Of a stretch of DNA of 27,828 bases, positions 1-8,470 are shown piece after piece. The notes beneath the pieces were generated by a model, which made no database searches, was not told the origin of the DNA, and saw only the letters and a list, made by a program, of their open reading frames with translations. The DNA is taken from NCBI GenBank assembly GCA_030744725.1, contig JASLPZ010000043.1, positions 1-27,828 on the forward strand, in the 5' to 3' direction. Origin of the DNA: ARS98 sp030744725. Its GTDB lineage: Bacteria; Planctomycetota; Planctomycetia; Pirellulales; Pirellulaceae. Within the stretch, counting starts at the first letter, position 1. Every line of letters starts with the position of its first letter. Position numbers and translations under genes: made by a program.

Positions 1-1
1 G

Positions 2-898
2 AAGATTGATGCACTCTATCCAATGTCCGACTTCGATACGAACCGAATTCTGGGTGAGATACTAGTGGCGTATGGTACGCCGCATGTCGTGACAAAGACG
101 TTGGCAACGTTCGCCGCGTCAGAACGGCAGAACGAGCAGATGCAGTGTTTACACCTTCTACGTAACGCTCAGTCCGGCTGGTCGCCTCAGTCGCGAGAAG
201 TCTATTTTTCCGCGCTGCGACAGTCCGATGACTACCTGGGAGGGCAAGGTATGCCCGGTTTTATTCAGACAATTCGAGAGGACGCGATCGCTGGCTTGAG
301 CGATGAGGAAGAGCGGCAACTTGGGTCGTTGATCGAAGCCAGCTCGGCAGACGAAGATTCCACGCCTGGCCCGCCGCGCCCGTTTATCCGAAAATGGAAG
401 CTCGCCGATCTGGCAGGCGAACTTGCTGACCGCCAGTCCTCGCCTAACCTTGCGCGAGGCCAGAAGTTGTTTACCGCAGCCCTGTGCGAGCGCTGTCACC
501 GCCTGGGAACGCAAGGACGCTCAGTTGGGCCGGAACTGACGTCAGTAGCGCAACGTTTCAGCCCACACGACCTCTTGCGGGAAATCCTCGAACCCTCGTT
601 GACGATTGCAGAGAACTACCGCCGTCGTCGGATCACGACCAACGCTGGAAAAGTCTACGAAGGGCAGGTGATTTTCAGTGGTGACTATCGTTCGCCCGTG
701 CTCAAGCTCGCTACCGAGCCGCTCGCACCCACACGGCTGACAGAGATTCTCAAGGCCGACATCGACACGTCACAACCATCGCCGCAGTCGTTCATGCCAG
801 AAGGGTTGCTCGATACGTTCGACAAGGATGAGGTGTTGGACTTGCTCGAGTATTTGCGCAGCGGCGGCCTTGTGTTGGCAACAGCGGACAAGGAATAG
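2..898 (+). CDS. Planctomycete-type heme-binding c-type cytochrome protein, 5' partial
   Basis: This is the C-terminal 298 residues of a larger protein. The reading frame is open to the window edge, so the ATG at 23 is not a supported start. A single heme-attachment motif, CERCH, lies at visible residues 162-166, and a candidate axial methionine follows in FMPEGLL near residue 265. The layout of motif, about 100 residues, Met and then a helix rich in D/E/L matches the heme-binding C-terminal domain common in Planctomycetes and Verrucomicrobia, where it usually follows a propeller or dehydrogenase-like domain and HEAT-like helices. The N-terminal visible part is helical and would fit such HEAT-like repeats. 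Family members are thought to be periplasmic electron carriers. The stop is 10 bases from the stop of the convergent amidohydrolase gene, with no clear terminator between. The substrate of the missing N-terminal part cannot be told. Confidence 0.85.
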   Translation, partial: KIDALYPMSDFDTNRILGEILVAYGTPHVVTKTLATFAASERQNEQMQCLHLLRNAQSGWSPQSREVYFSALRQSDDYLGGQGMPGFIQTIREDAIAGLSDEEERQLGSLIEASSADEDSTPGPPRPFIRKWKLADLAGELADRQSSPNLARGQKLFTAALCERCHRLGTQGRSVGPELTSVAQRFSPHDLLREILEPSLTIAENYRRRRITTNAGKVYEGQVIFSGDYRSPVLKLATEPLAPTRLTEILKADIDTSQPSPQSFMPEGLLDTFDKDEVLDLLEYLRSGGLVLATADKE

Positions 899-908
899 GC
901 GAGCAGAC

Positions 909-2150
909 TCAACGTTTCTCACTGCTGACGATTCGGCCTTCGATGACCGTTCCCACGCAATGCGTGGTGTACTCGAATGGGTCGCCGTCGAAGAGGGCGA
1001 CATCTCCGTCCTTGCCAACTTCCAGTGAGCCGATGCGATTATCGACACCGAGGATTTTGGCCGCTTCCCGCGTGATGGCTGCCAGTGCCTGATCCTTTGA
1101 CAGTCCGTTGGCGGCGGCCATCGCTGCTTCAAACAGAACGACGCGTGTCTTGGGGACGTAAGGTTCGTAACCGCTTTGCATCGCAACTGGAATCCCGGCC
1201 TTGACCAGTATTGCAGCCGTCTCGAAGCTGAGGTTCTCCAAGTCGCCCGATGGACGGGCCATCGTCGGATGGATGAGTATGGGCACACCGGCTGCTTTGA
1301 GTTCGTCAACAAGAAGATACGCTTCGGCGGCGCCGTCGAGCCACAGGTTGATGTCGAACTCGTCTGCCAAGCGAAGTGCTCCTGCAATATCTTGTGCACG
1401 ATGCGCGGTGACCATTAGCGGTGTTTTTCGGGATAACACATCCGCCAAGGCCTCAAGACGCAGATCGCGAGCTGGAGGATCCATGTCACCGACAATCGCG
1501 ATCGCATCCCGTGCCTCTTGGTATTCGCGCGCCTTGATGAACTGAGTTCGCAACATCGAGATCATCTTGCCGCGCGTGCCTGGCGACGATGTCCCCGTCT
1601 TTCGGGCTCTCGAGCTGAGTGTCGCGGCGACGGCGCGGCTGCGATGCATCACAGCTCGTTCAACAGTCGTTGCAGCCGTTTTCGCAATGATCGTCTGCCC
1701 CGAGATCAATTCGCCTGGTGCATGTCCCGTGTGTACGGTTGTGACACCAAAACTGCGAATCCAGTCGATCAATGACTCTTGAGAATTAAACGCATCCAAC
1801 GCGCGAAGTTCAGGCTGAATCGGGTCGGAGTGTTCAAGTTGGTCTTGATCGTGATCAACATTGTAGATGCCAGATAGACCGACGGTGCTGTGGGCGTCGA
1901 CCAACCCCGGCGTGACGATGTTGGCCCTCAGGACTTTGTAGCCATCCGGTATCCGAATCGTGTCGGCGGTACCGATCGCCGTGATAAGGCCGCCCTGAAT
2001 CACGACGACGCCATCTCTGATCGGTGGCCCAGCCATCGTGTAAACCGTCTTACCGCGCACGGCGATCTGAGCGTCGACCGGCGATTTCGAGGTCAATGCG
2101 GAAAACAGCAAAGCCATGCCGATGATGACGGCATTGCGATTCACTTTCAT
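909..2150 (-). CDS. Secreted amidohydrolase-family protein with degenerate metal site
   Basis: A 413-residue protein of the amidohydrolase superfamily, imidazolonepropionase-like group. It has an N-terminal signal peptide (hydrophobic stretch about residues 8-20, likely cut near DAQ), a small beta-sandwich start (residues 29-80) and a TIM-barrel body, and ends with the usual IGSLEVGKDGDVALFDGDP segment. The HxH metal motif after PGLVD reads HST (H87, T89), so the second His is missing. H250 (VTAHR) and H294 (LIHPT) remain, but the usual late Asp is not seen: AMQSGYEP stands in its place at about 323-330. I infer a weakened, altered or lost metal centre. It overlaps the upstream amidohydrolase gene by four bases (ATGA), and a GGGAGAA ribosome site sits about 5 bases before the ATG, so the two are co-transcribed and probably translationally coupled. 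Substrate unknown. Confidence 0.85.
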   Translation of the reverse strand: MKVNRNAVIIGMALLFSALTSKSPVDAQIAVRGKTVYTMAGPPIRDGVVVIQGGLITAIGTADTIRIPDGYKVLRANIVTPGLVDAHSTVGLSGIYNVDHDQDQLEHSDPIQPELRALDAFNSQESLIDWIRSFGVTTVHTGHAPGELISGQTIIAKTAATTVERAVMHRSRAVAATLSSRARKTGTSSPGTRGKMISMLRTQFIKAREYQEARDAIAIVGDMDPPARDLRLEALADVLSRKTPLMVTAHRAQDIAGALRLADEFDINLWLDGAAEAYLLVDELKAAGVPILIHPTMARPSGDLENLSFETAAILVKAGIPVAMQSGYEPYVPKTRVVLFEAAMAAANGLSKDQALAAITREAAKILGVDNRIGSLEVGKDGDVALFDGDPFEYTTHCVGTVIEGRIVSSEKR

Positions 2151-3484
2151 CGTGATTCTCCCTGCCGCGTTTGGTCAAAACAGCAGAAATAGGGGCGTTG
2201 ATCGTGGCCAGCACCAAATCCACCAACGGCGAACAAATAGTCTTTCGGATCTGACCGGTCAAACACACGTCGTCCTTCGACCCAGGTCTCGAGAACTTTG
2301 GTGTAAACGCTGAGAGGATTGCCGTCCAGAATAATGAAATCGGCGTCCTTGCCCGCTCGCAGTGACCCCACTCGCTCCTGCAAGTCCAGCATTTCGGCGC
2401 CCGCCAATGTGAGACCTTCCAATGCGGCCTGACGTGACATTCCGGCACGCACGGCAAGGGCTGCCATTCGAAAGAAGTACCTTGAGTCTGTAATCAGATC
2501 ATCGGTGTGAAAGGCACAGCGGACGCTTGCTTGTTCAAGAATCTTAGGCGTTTCAAAGCGAAGATAGCGAGCTTCCAACTTTCCTCCGGGCGAGTCAACC
2601 AGAATAATCGAACAGGGAGCCTTTGCGGCGGCGATCTCAGGAGCGACTTTCCAACCCTCGCTCACGTGATGCAGAACGACGCGAAAGCCAAACTCGCTGG
2701 ACAAACGCAGGACCGTCATGATGTCGTCATGCCGGTGGGTATGGTGATGGACGATCCGTTTACCCTGCATCGCCTCGACCAATGTTTCCAGATGCAAGTC
2801 GCGAGGGGGCATGTCGGCGGATTCGCCTTTGGCGGCAGTCACTTTCGCATGGTATTCACGTGCCAGAATGAACTGTTGTCTGACCAGAAAGGCCGACTTA
2901 CCACGTGTCTCGGGGAAGTTTCCGCCTTTCATCGAATTCGTGCCGTTGGCCATCTTGAGACCGCCCAACGGTTCGCCTTCGCTGTCGCGAAGAAACAGGT
3001 CGTCGATCGTGCGTGGTCCATCAGCAGAAAAACGCAGTTTTACGTAGGCGGTCTGTCCACTGCTGAGGTGTCCGGACCCGGGCATAATGTTCAGCGTGGT
3101 CAGGCCGCCTGCGATGGCCCGCCTGAATCCAGAATCGTGGATGTTGATGGAATCGGACACGCGGACGCCGGGTTGAATCGGTCCGCTCCCATCGGCGGCA
3201 CCTACGCCACCGATATGGCTGTGGGTGCAGATTAATCCAGGCATGATAACGCGCCCGTCGACGTCGATCTGCTGTGCGTCTTTGGGGATGTCGATCTTGC
3301 CAACGGCGCCAACGGCAATAATCTTCTTGCCCGAGATCAAGATCGTGCCGTGCGGAATGACCTTTCCTTCGATGGGAATGATGCGGGCACCTACGAAGGC
3401 GCGCATTTCGGCCGCCGATCCCATTGGGCTGGACCATGCGACCGAAAAGATGAGAGCAGCGCTGACCAAGAGCAGTCGTGCCAT
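2147..3484 (-). CDS. Secreted amidohydrolase, imidazolonepropionase-like
   Basis: A 445-residue amidohydrolase with a signal peptide (MARLLLVSAALIFSVAWSS, cut near GSAAE). Unlike its downstream partner it keeps a full-looking metal site: HSH at H88/H90 after MPGLICT, a His-rich strand VHHHTH at 246-250, HH at 272-273, and the late Asp in FHTDD (D328). A GSLRAGKDADFIILDGNP segment closes the barrel, as in this family. Members hydrolyse cyclic amides or peptide-like bonds, often in dipeptides with carboxy-terminal groups, but the substrate cannot be read from the sequence. The gene is first in a two-gene operon with the degenerate paralogue (4-base overlap). A strong hairpin at 3548-3582 lies about 64 bases before its start, in the presumed leader. 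The signal peptide places the enzyme in the periplasm or outside. Confidence 0.9.
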   Translation of the reverse strand: MARLLLVSAALIFSVAWSSPMGSAAEMRAFVGARIIPIEGKVIPHGTILISGKKIIAVGAVGKIDIPKDAQQIDVDGRVIMPGLICTHSHIGGVGAADGSGPIQPGVRVSDSINIHDSGFRRAIAGGLTTLNIMPGSGHLSSGQTAYVKLRFSADGPRTIDDLFLRDSEGEPLGGLKMANGTNSMKGGNFPETRGKSAFLVRQQFILAREYHAKVTAAKGESADMPPRDLHLETLVEAMQGKRIVHHHTHRHDDIMTVLRLSSEFGFRVVLHHVSEGWKVAPEIAAAKAPCSIILVDSPGGKLEARYLRFETPKILEQASVRCAFHTDDLITDSRYFFRMAALAVRAGMSRQAALEGLTLAGAEMLDLQERVGSLRAGKDADFIILDGNPLSVYTKVLETWVEGRRVFDRSDPKDYLFAVGGFGAGHDQRPYFCCFDQTRQGESR

Positions 3485-3547
3485 TGTGGGATCCCTGGAA
3501 GCGGAGGCGTGTGAACGATTGTCATTGGCTACCGTAGTTCAAGTGAG

Positions 3548-3582
3548 TCGCTACCGCAACCGAGAGGCGTGTGCGGTAGCGA
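3548..3582. other. Perfect 11-bp inverted repeat upstream of amidohydrolase operon
   Basis: TCGCTACCGCA at 3548-3558 is exactly complementary to TGCGGTAGCGA at 3572-3582, with a 13-base loop. It lies 64 bases before the start of the operon's first gene. No U-tract follows on either strand, so it does not look like a terminator. It may be an RNA leader structure or an operator. Confidence 0.6.
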
Positions 3583-3600
3583 TGGTTCGTTGACTGTTGT

Positions 3601-3622
3601 GGCATGGTCGCCCGACCGTGCC
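3601..3622. other. Tight 10-bp hairpin
   Basis: GGCATGGTCG at 3601-3610 pairs with CGACCGTGCC at 3613-3622, with one T-G wobble and only two bases between the arms. Part of the hairpin cluster in this spacer. Confidence 0.55.
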
Positions 3623-3664
3623 GCGGTGGCGAATCACGACCCGCCGATTGACCTTCCCGAAGGT

Positions 3665-3685
3665 GGGCCGGTCGGGAGACGGCCC
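3665..3685. other. 6-bp GC hairpin
   Basis: GGGCCG (3665-3670) and CGGCCC (3680-3685) are perfect arms around a 9-base loop. They directly follow a smaller hairpin, ACCTT-cccg-AAGGT, at 3651-3664. Confidence 0.45.
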
Positions 3686-3737
3686 ACAACGCGCGCGAGA
3701 CCGGCCTGCAACGTGTCGGGAGACCGCCACGCAACGT
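3671..3737. repeat. Three imperfect tandem copies of a 22-base unit
   Basis: Units begin near 3671, 3693 and 3715. Each has a GGGAGAC-like or GCGAGAC-like start followed by a CAACG end; GTCGGGAGAC recurs exactly 44 bases apart and GCAACGTGT 24 bases apart. The copies differ by small indels. Confidence 0.5.
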
Positions 3738-3807
3738 GTGTTGCTGGCTCGAGACAACACCCTCAGCTTGCGGTCAAGGGCGATTCGCATCACGTGGCTC
3801 GAGATCT

Positions 3808-4215
3808 TCAGCAACAAGCGGTTTCGGCAAGCAGCTCGCGTAAGACTCCGTCCAGGGCCGATGCAGACAACGGCTTGGAGATATACGCGTCCATTCCAGC
3901 TCTCAGGACTCGCTCGGGATCCTCCATGGAAGTCACCGCGATGATAGGCACGCGGAGGCCGAGCTTTGTTTCCTGATCGCGGATCTGTCGTGTTGCAGCG
4001 CAGCCATCAAAGACCGGCATCTCGACATCCATCAAGATGAGATTGAAACGGAAGTCGCGTGCGGCCACTACGGCTTGCTGGCCGTTGTTGACGGCCGTCG
4101 CCTGGATGCCACGTCGGGTAAGCAGGCTGATGGCCAGGCGCTGGTGCAGAAGGCTGTCTTCGGCGACCAAGGCGTGCCAGCGGGGCGCAGTCCATTTTGG
4201 CGAGGCAAATAGCAT
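3808..4215 (-). CDS. Orphan response-regulator receiver protein
   Basis: A 135-residue single-domain receiver. The acidic pair is E19/D20 (LVAEDS), the phosphoacceptor is D63 (LMDVEMP), and T95 (AVTS) and K114 (ISKP) complete the active site. The LVAEDSLLHQRLA and LMDVEMPVFDG strings are typical of receivers at the C-terminus of hybrid histidine kinases, but the frame is closed by a stop 22 codons before the ATG and no kinase lies upstream. It is therefore a free-standing receiver, or the remnant of a hybrid kinase. It has no output domain, so it would act by phosphotransfer or protein contact. It may be co-transcribed with the amidohydrolases downstream, but the 323-base structured spacer argues against simple coupling. 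No strong ribosome site is visible. Confidence 0.8.
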   Translation of the reverse strand: MLFASPKWTAPRWHALVAEDSLLHQRLAISLLTRRGIQATAVNNGQQAVVAARDFRFNLILMDVEMPVFDGCAATRQIRDQETKLGLRVPIIAVTSMEDPERVLRAGMDAYISKPLSASALDGVLRELLAETACC

Positions 4216-4420
4216 CGTAACTCCACGTGTGTACGAGACCCAGAAGTTCCCCTGGAACCTGCAAGCGGCCTCATCTAATCAGACGAACTAGCAACGAATA
4301 GGTTCTTGCAAATTCCAGAAATTCGATGTCACCAGGCGGGTCTGGCTGCCCAGGTGCCTCGGCTAAAACCCTGGCGGTACCACTTTATTCAGTGTTATTC
4401 GAAAGCCACCGAGCGCTGAT

Positions 4421-4449
4421 TTTACGAAGGCCCCGTTATCCGTTAGAAT
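4421..4449 (+). promoter_or_regulatory. Candidate sigma70-type promoter for the PQQ-propeller gene
   Basis: TTTACG at 4421-4426 and TAGAAT at 4444-4449 are separated by exactly 17 bases (4 of 6 and 5 of 6 consensus matches). Transcription would begin near 4456, which favours the ATGs at 4492 or 4507 over the one at 4462. Confidence 0.4.
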
Positions 4450-4506
4450 AGCGCCACCGCAATGGCCCCTCCAACAACACCCGCCTTATCAATGACTGGA
4501 CCTCGC

Positions 4507-7500
4507 ATGACCTTGCCCCGATGCGTGATCGTATTGATCTTAACCGCAACGATGTTCTCACACGCTCGCGGTGACTGGCCGACCAATCTTGGTGACAACG
4601 CGCGCTTAGGCTCAACCACCGACAGTCTGCCCACAACGTTACAGCCTAAATGGGTTTATTCGGCACCTGCCCATCCGGAATTGGCCTGGGCCGGCCCACG
4701 TGCCGAACCGATCGAAGGCAAGCTGATGCGAAATCGGGTCGCCTACGACAAGGGCTTGGACGTCGTGGCGGTGGCGGACCAAGTCTATTTTGGCTCGTCC
4801 GTGGACCACCAGGTTCGCTGTGTGAATGCGATTTCCGGGGAACTTAATTGGAAGTTCTTCACCGACGGTGCCATCCGTCTGTCGCCCACTGTCTGGAATA
4901 AAAAAGTCTACGTAGGTTCCGATGACGGATTCGTTTACTGCCTCGACGCGGCCAGCGGCAAGCTGATCTGGTCACTCCGTGCAGGGCCTCGTGACGAACG
5001 GTTGTTGGCACGTGGACAGATGATCTCGCGTTGGCCCGTCCGAACCGGAGTGCTCGTTGATGACGGCGTGGCGTATTTTGGCGCTGGGGTGTTTCCGCAT
5101 GAGACAGTCTATCTGATGGCGGTTGATGCGAAGACGGGGAAAGTTGTTTGGAAGAACGATCGGATCAGCCAAGAGGACGCAGGGCGTAATCCTCTGTCGC
5201 CTCAGGGCACTTTGCTTTGCACTGAAGACACGTTGTTTGTTCCGTCAGGACGTTCGCTGCCGGCAGCATTCGACAAGCACACTGGCAAGCAGATCCATCA
5301 TCGGACTCATAGTTGGCGGACGACGGCGGGCGGCGTTGTTGGTGGCTACAAGGCCCTGCTTGCAGACGGCCAGATTTACTCGTCTGGACCGCACCATTTC
5401 CTGGCGCTCGATCAAAAAACCGGTTCGACCGGCTACGCCTGGATCGACGGGCGTCAGCTGGCCATTACGGGTGATCGAGGTATTGTTGCCACGGGAACTC
5501 GCATTGCTGCTCTCGATCGAGAGAAACACACCACCGCGACCGTGGCACGTCAAAAGCTGAATTTGGAACAGTACAGCCTGTCGCGAAAACGCAGCAGCAT
5601 GGAGCGTAAAGAATATGACAAGCAGAACGGAGAATTAACAAAGAAGATCAAGGAACTCAGCGACGTCGGCACACTCTGGAGTGTCGATTCGCCGGCGGAT
5701 TCGTCGTTGATCGTGGCGGGTGACGTGGTGGTGGCGGGAGGCGAGGGAGCCGTCTTCAGCTACTCTGCGAAAACCGGCGAGCCCCTCTGGCAAGCGAAGA
5801 TCGAAGGTGAGGCGAGTGGCTTGGCAGCCGCAGGTGGGCGCCTTTTCGTCAGTACGACCCACGGCAAGATCTACGCGTTTGCAGCACCAGATGCAGCACC
5901 GCAATTAGAACGTGCCGCGCAGTTTCCGGTTACCGACAACGAGCCTGTCTATGCAGATGACAAACTAACAAACATGTATGCGACTGCAGCGAAAAACATC
6001 CTGCAGCGAACCGGTAAGCCGCAAGGCTTTTGCCTCGTCGTTGGCAGTGAGCAGGGGCGGTTGGCCTATGAGCTGGCTCGCAATTCCGAATTGAAGATTG
6101 TCGGTGTGGAACCCGATGCGGAGAAAGTTGCCGCGTCGCGGGATGCACTGGATCGTGCGGGCTTGTATGGCAACCGCGTGCTGATCGTCCATGGTGATCC
6201 TGCCGACATGCCACTGGCAAACTATTTTGCGAATCTCGTCGTCTCAGACACGTTGATGCTGACGGGCAAGCTGCCGACAAACCCTGGCCAGATTGCTCGC
6301 CGAATCAAACCCTGTGGTGGAATGATCTGTCTCGGTGGCCCCAGTACCGCTCCGGGACGGTCGGATCGATGGATGACCAACAAACTGCAGCCTTGGCTTG
6401 CGAAACTGAATTTCCACGAGGAAACGAATGAGGCGGACGACGCCTACGTCACGGCGACACGTGGTACGCTACCGGGTGCAGGTAGCTGGTCGCATCAATA
6501 CGGCGATGTGGCGAATACGTCGATGAGCGAGGACTATCGCGTCAAAGGTGGCATGGGGGTGTTGTGGTACGGTGACCCAGGACCCGCGTCGATGCTCAAT
6601 CGACACGAAGCTGCAGCAGCGCCGCTTTCCACCTATGGTCGCATGTTCATCCAAGGCATCGAGAGTATCCTCTGCTACGACGCTTACAACGGCTTGTTTC
6701 TCTGGGAACACAAGAATCCCGGCGCGTTGCGGACGGGGGTATTCAATAACGAGGAAACCAGCAACCTTGCTGCCAGCAATGACGCCCTTTTCGTGGCTGT
6801 CGACGACACATGCACGGAGATCGACGCAGTAACCGGAAAGGTTCGACGCGTGCATAAGGCGCCGCAGTCGGACGATGGCGTGCCACGAGTATGGGGTTAT
6901 GCCGGCTATTACGATGGCATGCTGCTAGGGACCAGCACAGTCCGGAAAGAACTCGAGCGGTCTTTGCGCCGCCGTGGACACACCGTCGCAAACACAACCC
7001 ACGCGATCTTCGCCATCGATGTCGCCAGCGGCAAGCAGAAGTGGATGTATGAGGGCAAGAATATCTTGCATGTCACCGTAGCTGTCGGCGATGGTCAGGT
7101 GTTCATGATTGACAGTTCGATATCGCAGCAACAGCGTGACGCGTTGTTACGAGAAGACAAGACCGAGCTTAAAAATCTCCCGCCCGAAGAAGCCAAGAAG
7201 AAAGAAGCCGAGCTGAAGAAACTCGATCTTCGTCTGGCCGTGGCGTTGGATGCCGACACCGGCCGACAGCAATGGTCCGTGCCCATTGATGTAACGGACT
7301 GCAGTTATGTTGGCATTGGCGGCGGGCAGTTAACATTGATGTACCAAGATGGGCACGTGCTAATCTGTGGTGCAAACGCCAACGGACATTATTGGCGACA
7401 GTTCCTTTCCGGCCAGTTCAGCAAACGCCGTTTGCTGGTCTTGGGAGCCAAGACCGGCGAGAAACTGTGGGCCAAGGATGCCAACTATCGGCATCGACCG

Positions 7501-8424
7501 ATTATCGTCGAAAATCAGATTATTGCCGAACCCTGGTCGTTCGATCTGCATTCCGGCAAAGAGAAACAACGCGAGCATCCACTCACGGGTGAATTGGCAA
7601 AATGGCAGTTTAGTCGTCCTGGCCATCACTGTGGCGGACTCACGGCCACGCCCAATACGCTGTTCTTTCGCAGTGGGTTTACCAGCTACTACGATCTTTA
7701 TTCGGACAGTGGAGTGAGCCATTTTTCCGGTCAACGAATGGGGTGTTGGGTCAATGCGATTCCCGGCAACGGATTACTGATGGTCCCCGAAGCGAGCGCT
7801 GGCTGCGTTTGCCAGTTCTCGATTTCGGCGACGGTGGTAATGGAACCTCGCACCGATGTTGATACCTGGAAAATTGCGAGTCTTGGTGATGCCGGTACAC
7901 CCGTCCAACATCTGGCGATCAATCTAGGCGCACCCGGTGACCGACGCGATGGTTTTGGGACGTTGTGGTTGGCCTACCCGCGGCCGAAAACCGTCGGGCG
8001 GCTCGAGTACACTTTCGATATCCAGCCAAAGGTCGCCAATGGTGGGGGAGTCTACGTCTACAACAGCGAGAGCCTTGAGGTCGTGGGAGCGGACACGCCC
8101 TGGGTCATGAGCAGCGGCTATCGCGGACTCGCCAGTTGTCAACTCGCCCTCCGCGGCAAGGACGATAAATCAGCCAGATACACAGTCAAGCTATACTTTG
8201 CGCAGTTGGACGAGTGTGATCCGGGTGATGTGCTCTGCGATGTCAAGTTGCAGGGCGACGTCGTCGCCAGCCGGGTCGACATCGCCGCAGAAGCTGGCAA
8301 CGATAGCAATGTACTCGTGCGGGAATTTAATGGTGTCGAGGTCACCCAGAATCTTCTGCTCGAAATCGCGTCAGGTGGAAAGACACTGCCGCAATTGAGT
8401 GCGATCGAAGTTCAACAAGAGTAG
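4507..8424 (+). CDS. Large secreted PQQ-propeller protein with methyltransferase-like insert and malectin-like C-terminus
   Basis: About 1305 residues from the ATG at 4507, chosen because MTLPRCVIVLILTATMFSHA is a good signal peptide; in-frame ATGs at 4462 and 4492 would add a poor N-terminal extension. Domains in order: PQQ-like beta-propeller repeats (about residues 40-310, with D/AxxGKxxW blades); a charged helical stretch (about 345-385); more propeller blades (395-465); a Rossmann methyltransferase-like domain (about 500-650) with motif CLVVGSEQGRLA near 509 and acidic VGVEPD after the second strand; a second propeller run (about 660-1030); and a malectin-like beta-sandwich (about 1160-1305, YTVKLYFAQLDE). 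Blade loops resemble BamB and quinoprotein dehydrogenases, but I cannot identify PQQ ligands. Exported methyltransferases are unusual because SAM is cytosolic, so the Rossmann part may be structural or bind something else. Likely an envelope or extracellular protein of unknown role. Confidence 0.85.
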   Translation: MTLPRCVIVLILTATMFSHARGDWPTNLGDNARLGSTTDSLPTTLQPKWVYSAPAHPELAWAGPRAEPIEGKLMRNRVAYDKGLDVVAVADQVYFGSSVDHQVRCVNAISGELNWKFFTDGAIRLSPTVWNKKVYVGSDDGFVYCLDAASGKLIWSLRAGPRDERLLARGQMISRWPVRTGVLVDDGVAYFGAGVFPHETVYLMAVDAKTGKVVWKNDRISQEDAGRNPLSPQGTLLCTEDTLFVPSGRSLPAAFDKHTGKQIHHRTHSWRTTAGGVVGGYKALLADGQIYSSGPHHFLALDQKTGSTGYAWIDGRQLAITGDRGIVATGTRIAALDREKHTTATVARQKLNLEQYSLSRKRSSMERKEYDKQNGELTKKIKELSDVGTLWSVDSPADSSLIVAGDVVVAGGEGAVFSYSAKTGEPLWQAKIEGEASGLAAAGGRLFVSTTHGKIYAFAAPDAAPQLERAAQFPVTDNEPVYADDKLTNMYATAAKNILQRTGKPQGFCLVVGSEQGRLAYELARNSELKIVGVEPDAEKVAASRDALDRAGLYGNRVLIVHGDPADMPLANYFANLVVSDTLMLTGKLPTNPGQIARRIKPCGGMICLGGPSTAPGRSDRWMTNKLQPWLAKLNFHEETNEADDAYVTATRGTLPGAGSWSHQYGDVANTSMSEDYRVKGGMGVLWYGDPGPASMLNRHEAAAAPLSTYGRMFIQGIESILCYDAYNGLFLWEHKNPGALRTGVFNNEETSNLAASNDALFVAVDDTCTEIDAVTGKVRRVHKAPQSDDGVPRVWGYAGYYDGMLLGTSTVRKELERSLRRRGHTVANTTHAIFAIDVASGKQKWMYEGKNILHVTVAVGDGQVFMIDSSISQQQRDALLREDKTELKNLPPEEAKKKEAELKKLDLRLAVALDADTGRQQWSVPIDVTDCSYVGIGGGQLTLMYQDGHVLICGANANGHYWRQFLSGQFSKRRLLVLGAKTGEKLWAKDANYRHRPIIVENQIIAEPWSFDLHSGKEKQREHPLTGELAKWQFSRPGHHCGGLTATPNTLFFRSGFTSYYDLYSDSGVSHFSGQRMGCWVNAIPGNGLLMVPEASAGCVCQFSISATVVMEPRTDVDTWKIASLGDAGTPVQHLAINLGAPGDRRDGFGTLWLAYPRPKTVGRLEYTFDIQPKVANGGGVYVYNSESLEVVGADTPWVMSSGYRGLASCQLALRGKDDKSARYTVKLYFAQLDECDPGDVLCDVKLQGDVVASRVDIAAEAGNDSNVLVREFNGVEVTQNLLLEIASGGKTLPQLSAIEVQQE

Positions 8425-8470
8425 CAGCCTGTTGATTTCCGTCTTCATACTTTTGAAGGGCTCGAGGCCG

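Larger units (their letters stand above)
3485..3807. other. Hairpin- and repeat-rich spacer with no gene
   Basis: A 323-base gap between the orphan receiver gene and the amidohydrolase operon, both minus strand. I see no convincing coding sequence. It holds at least four close inverted repeats (3548-3582, 3601-3622, 3651-3664, 3665-3685) and three imperfect copies of a 22-base unit from 3671 to about 3737. The ten-base string TGGCTCGAGA also appears twice (from about 3745 and 3796). Confidence 0.7.

Noticed and set aside
3671..3737. CRISPR-like repeats
   Set aside because: The units are back to back with indels and no spacers, so this is a degenerate tandem repeat.
4462..4506. Earlier starts of the PQQ-propeller gene at 4462 and 4492
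   Set aside because: They would place polar residues before a good signal peptide, and the predicted transcript start near 4456 leaves almost no leader for 4462.
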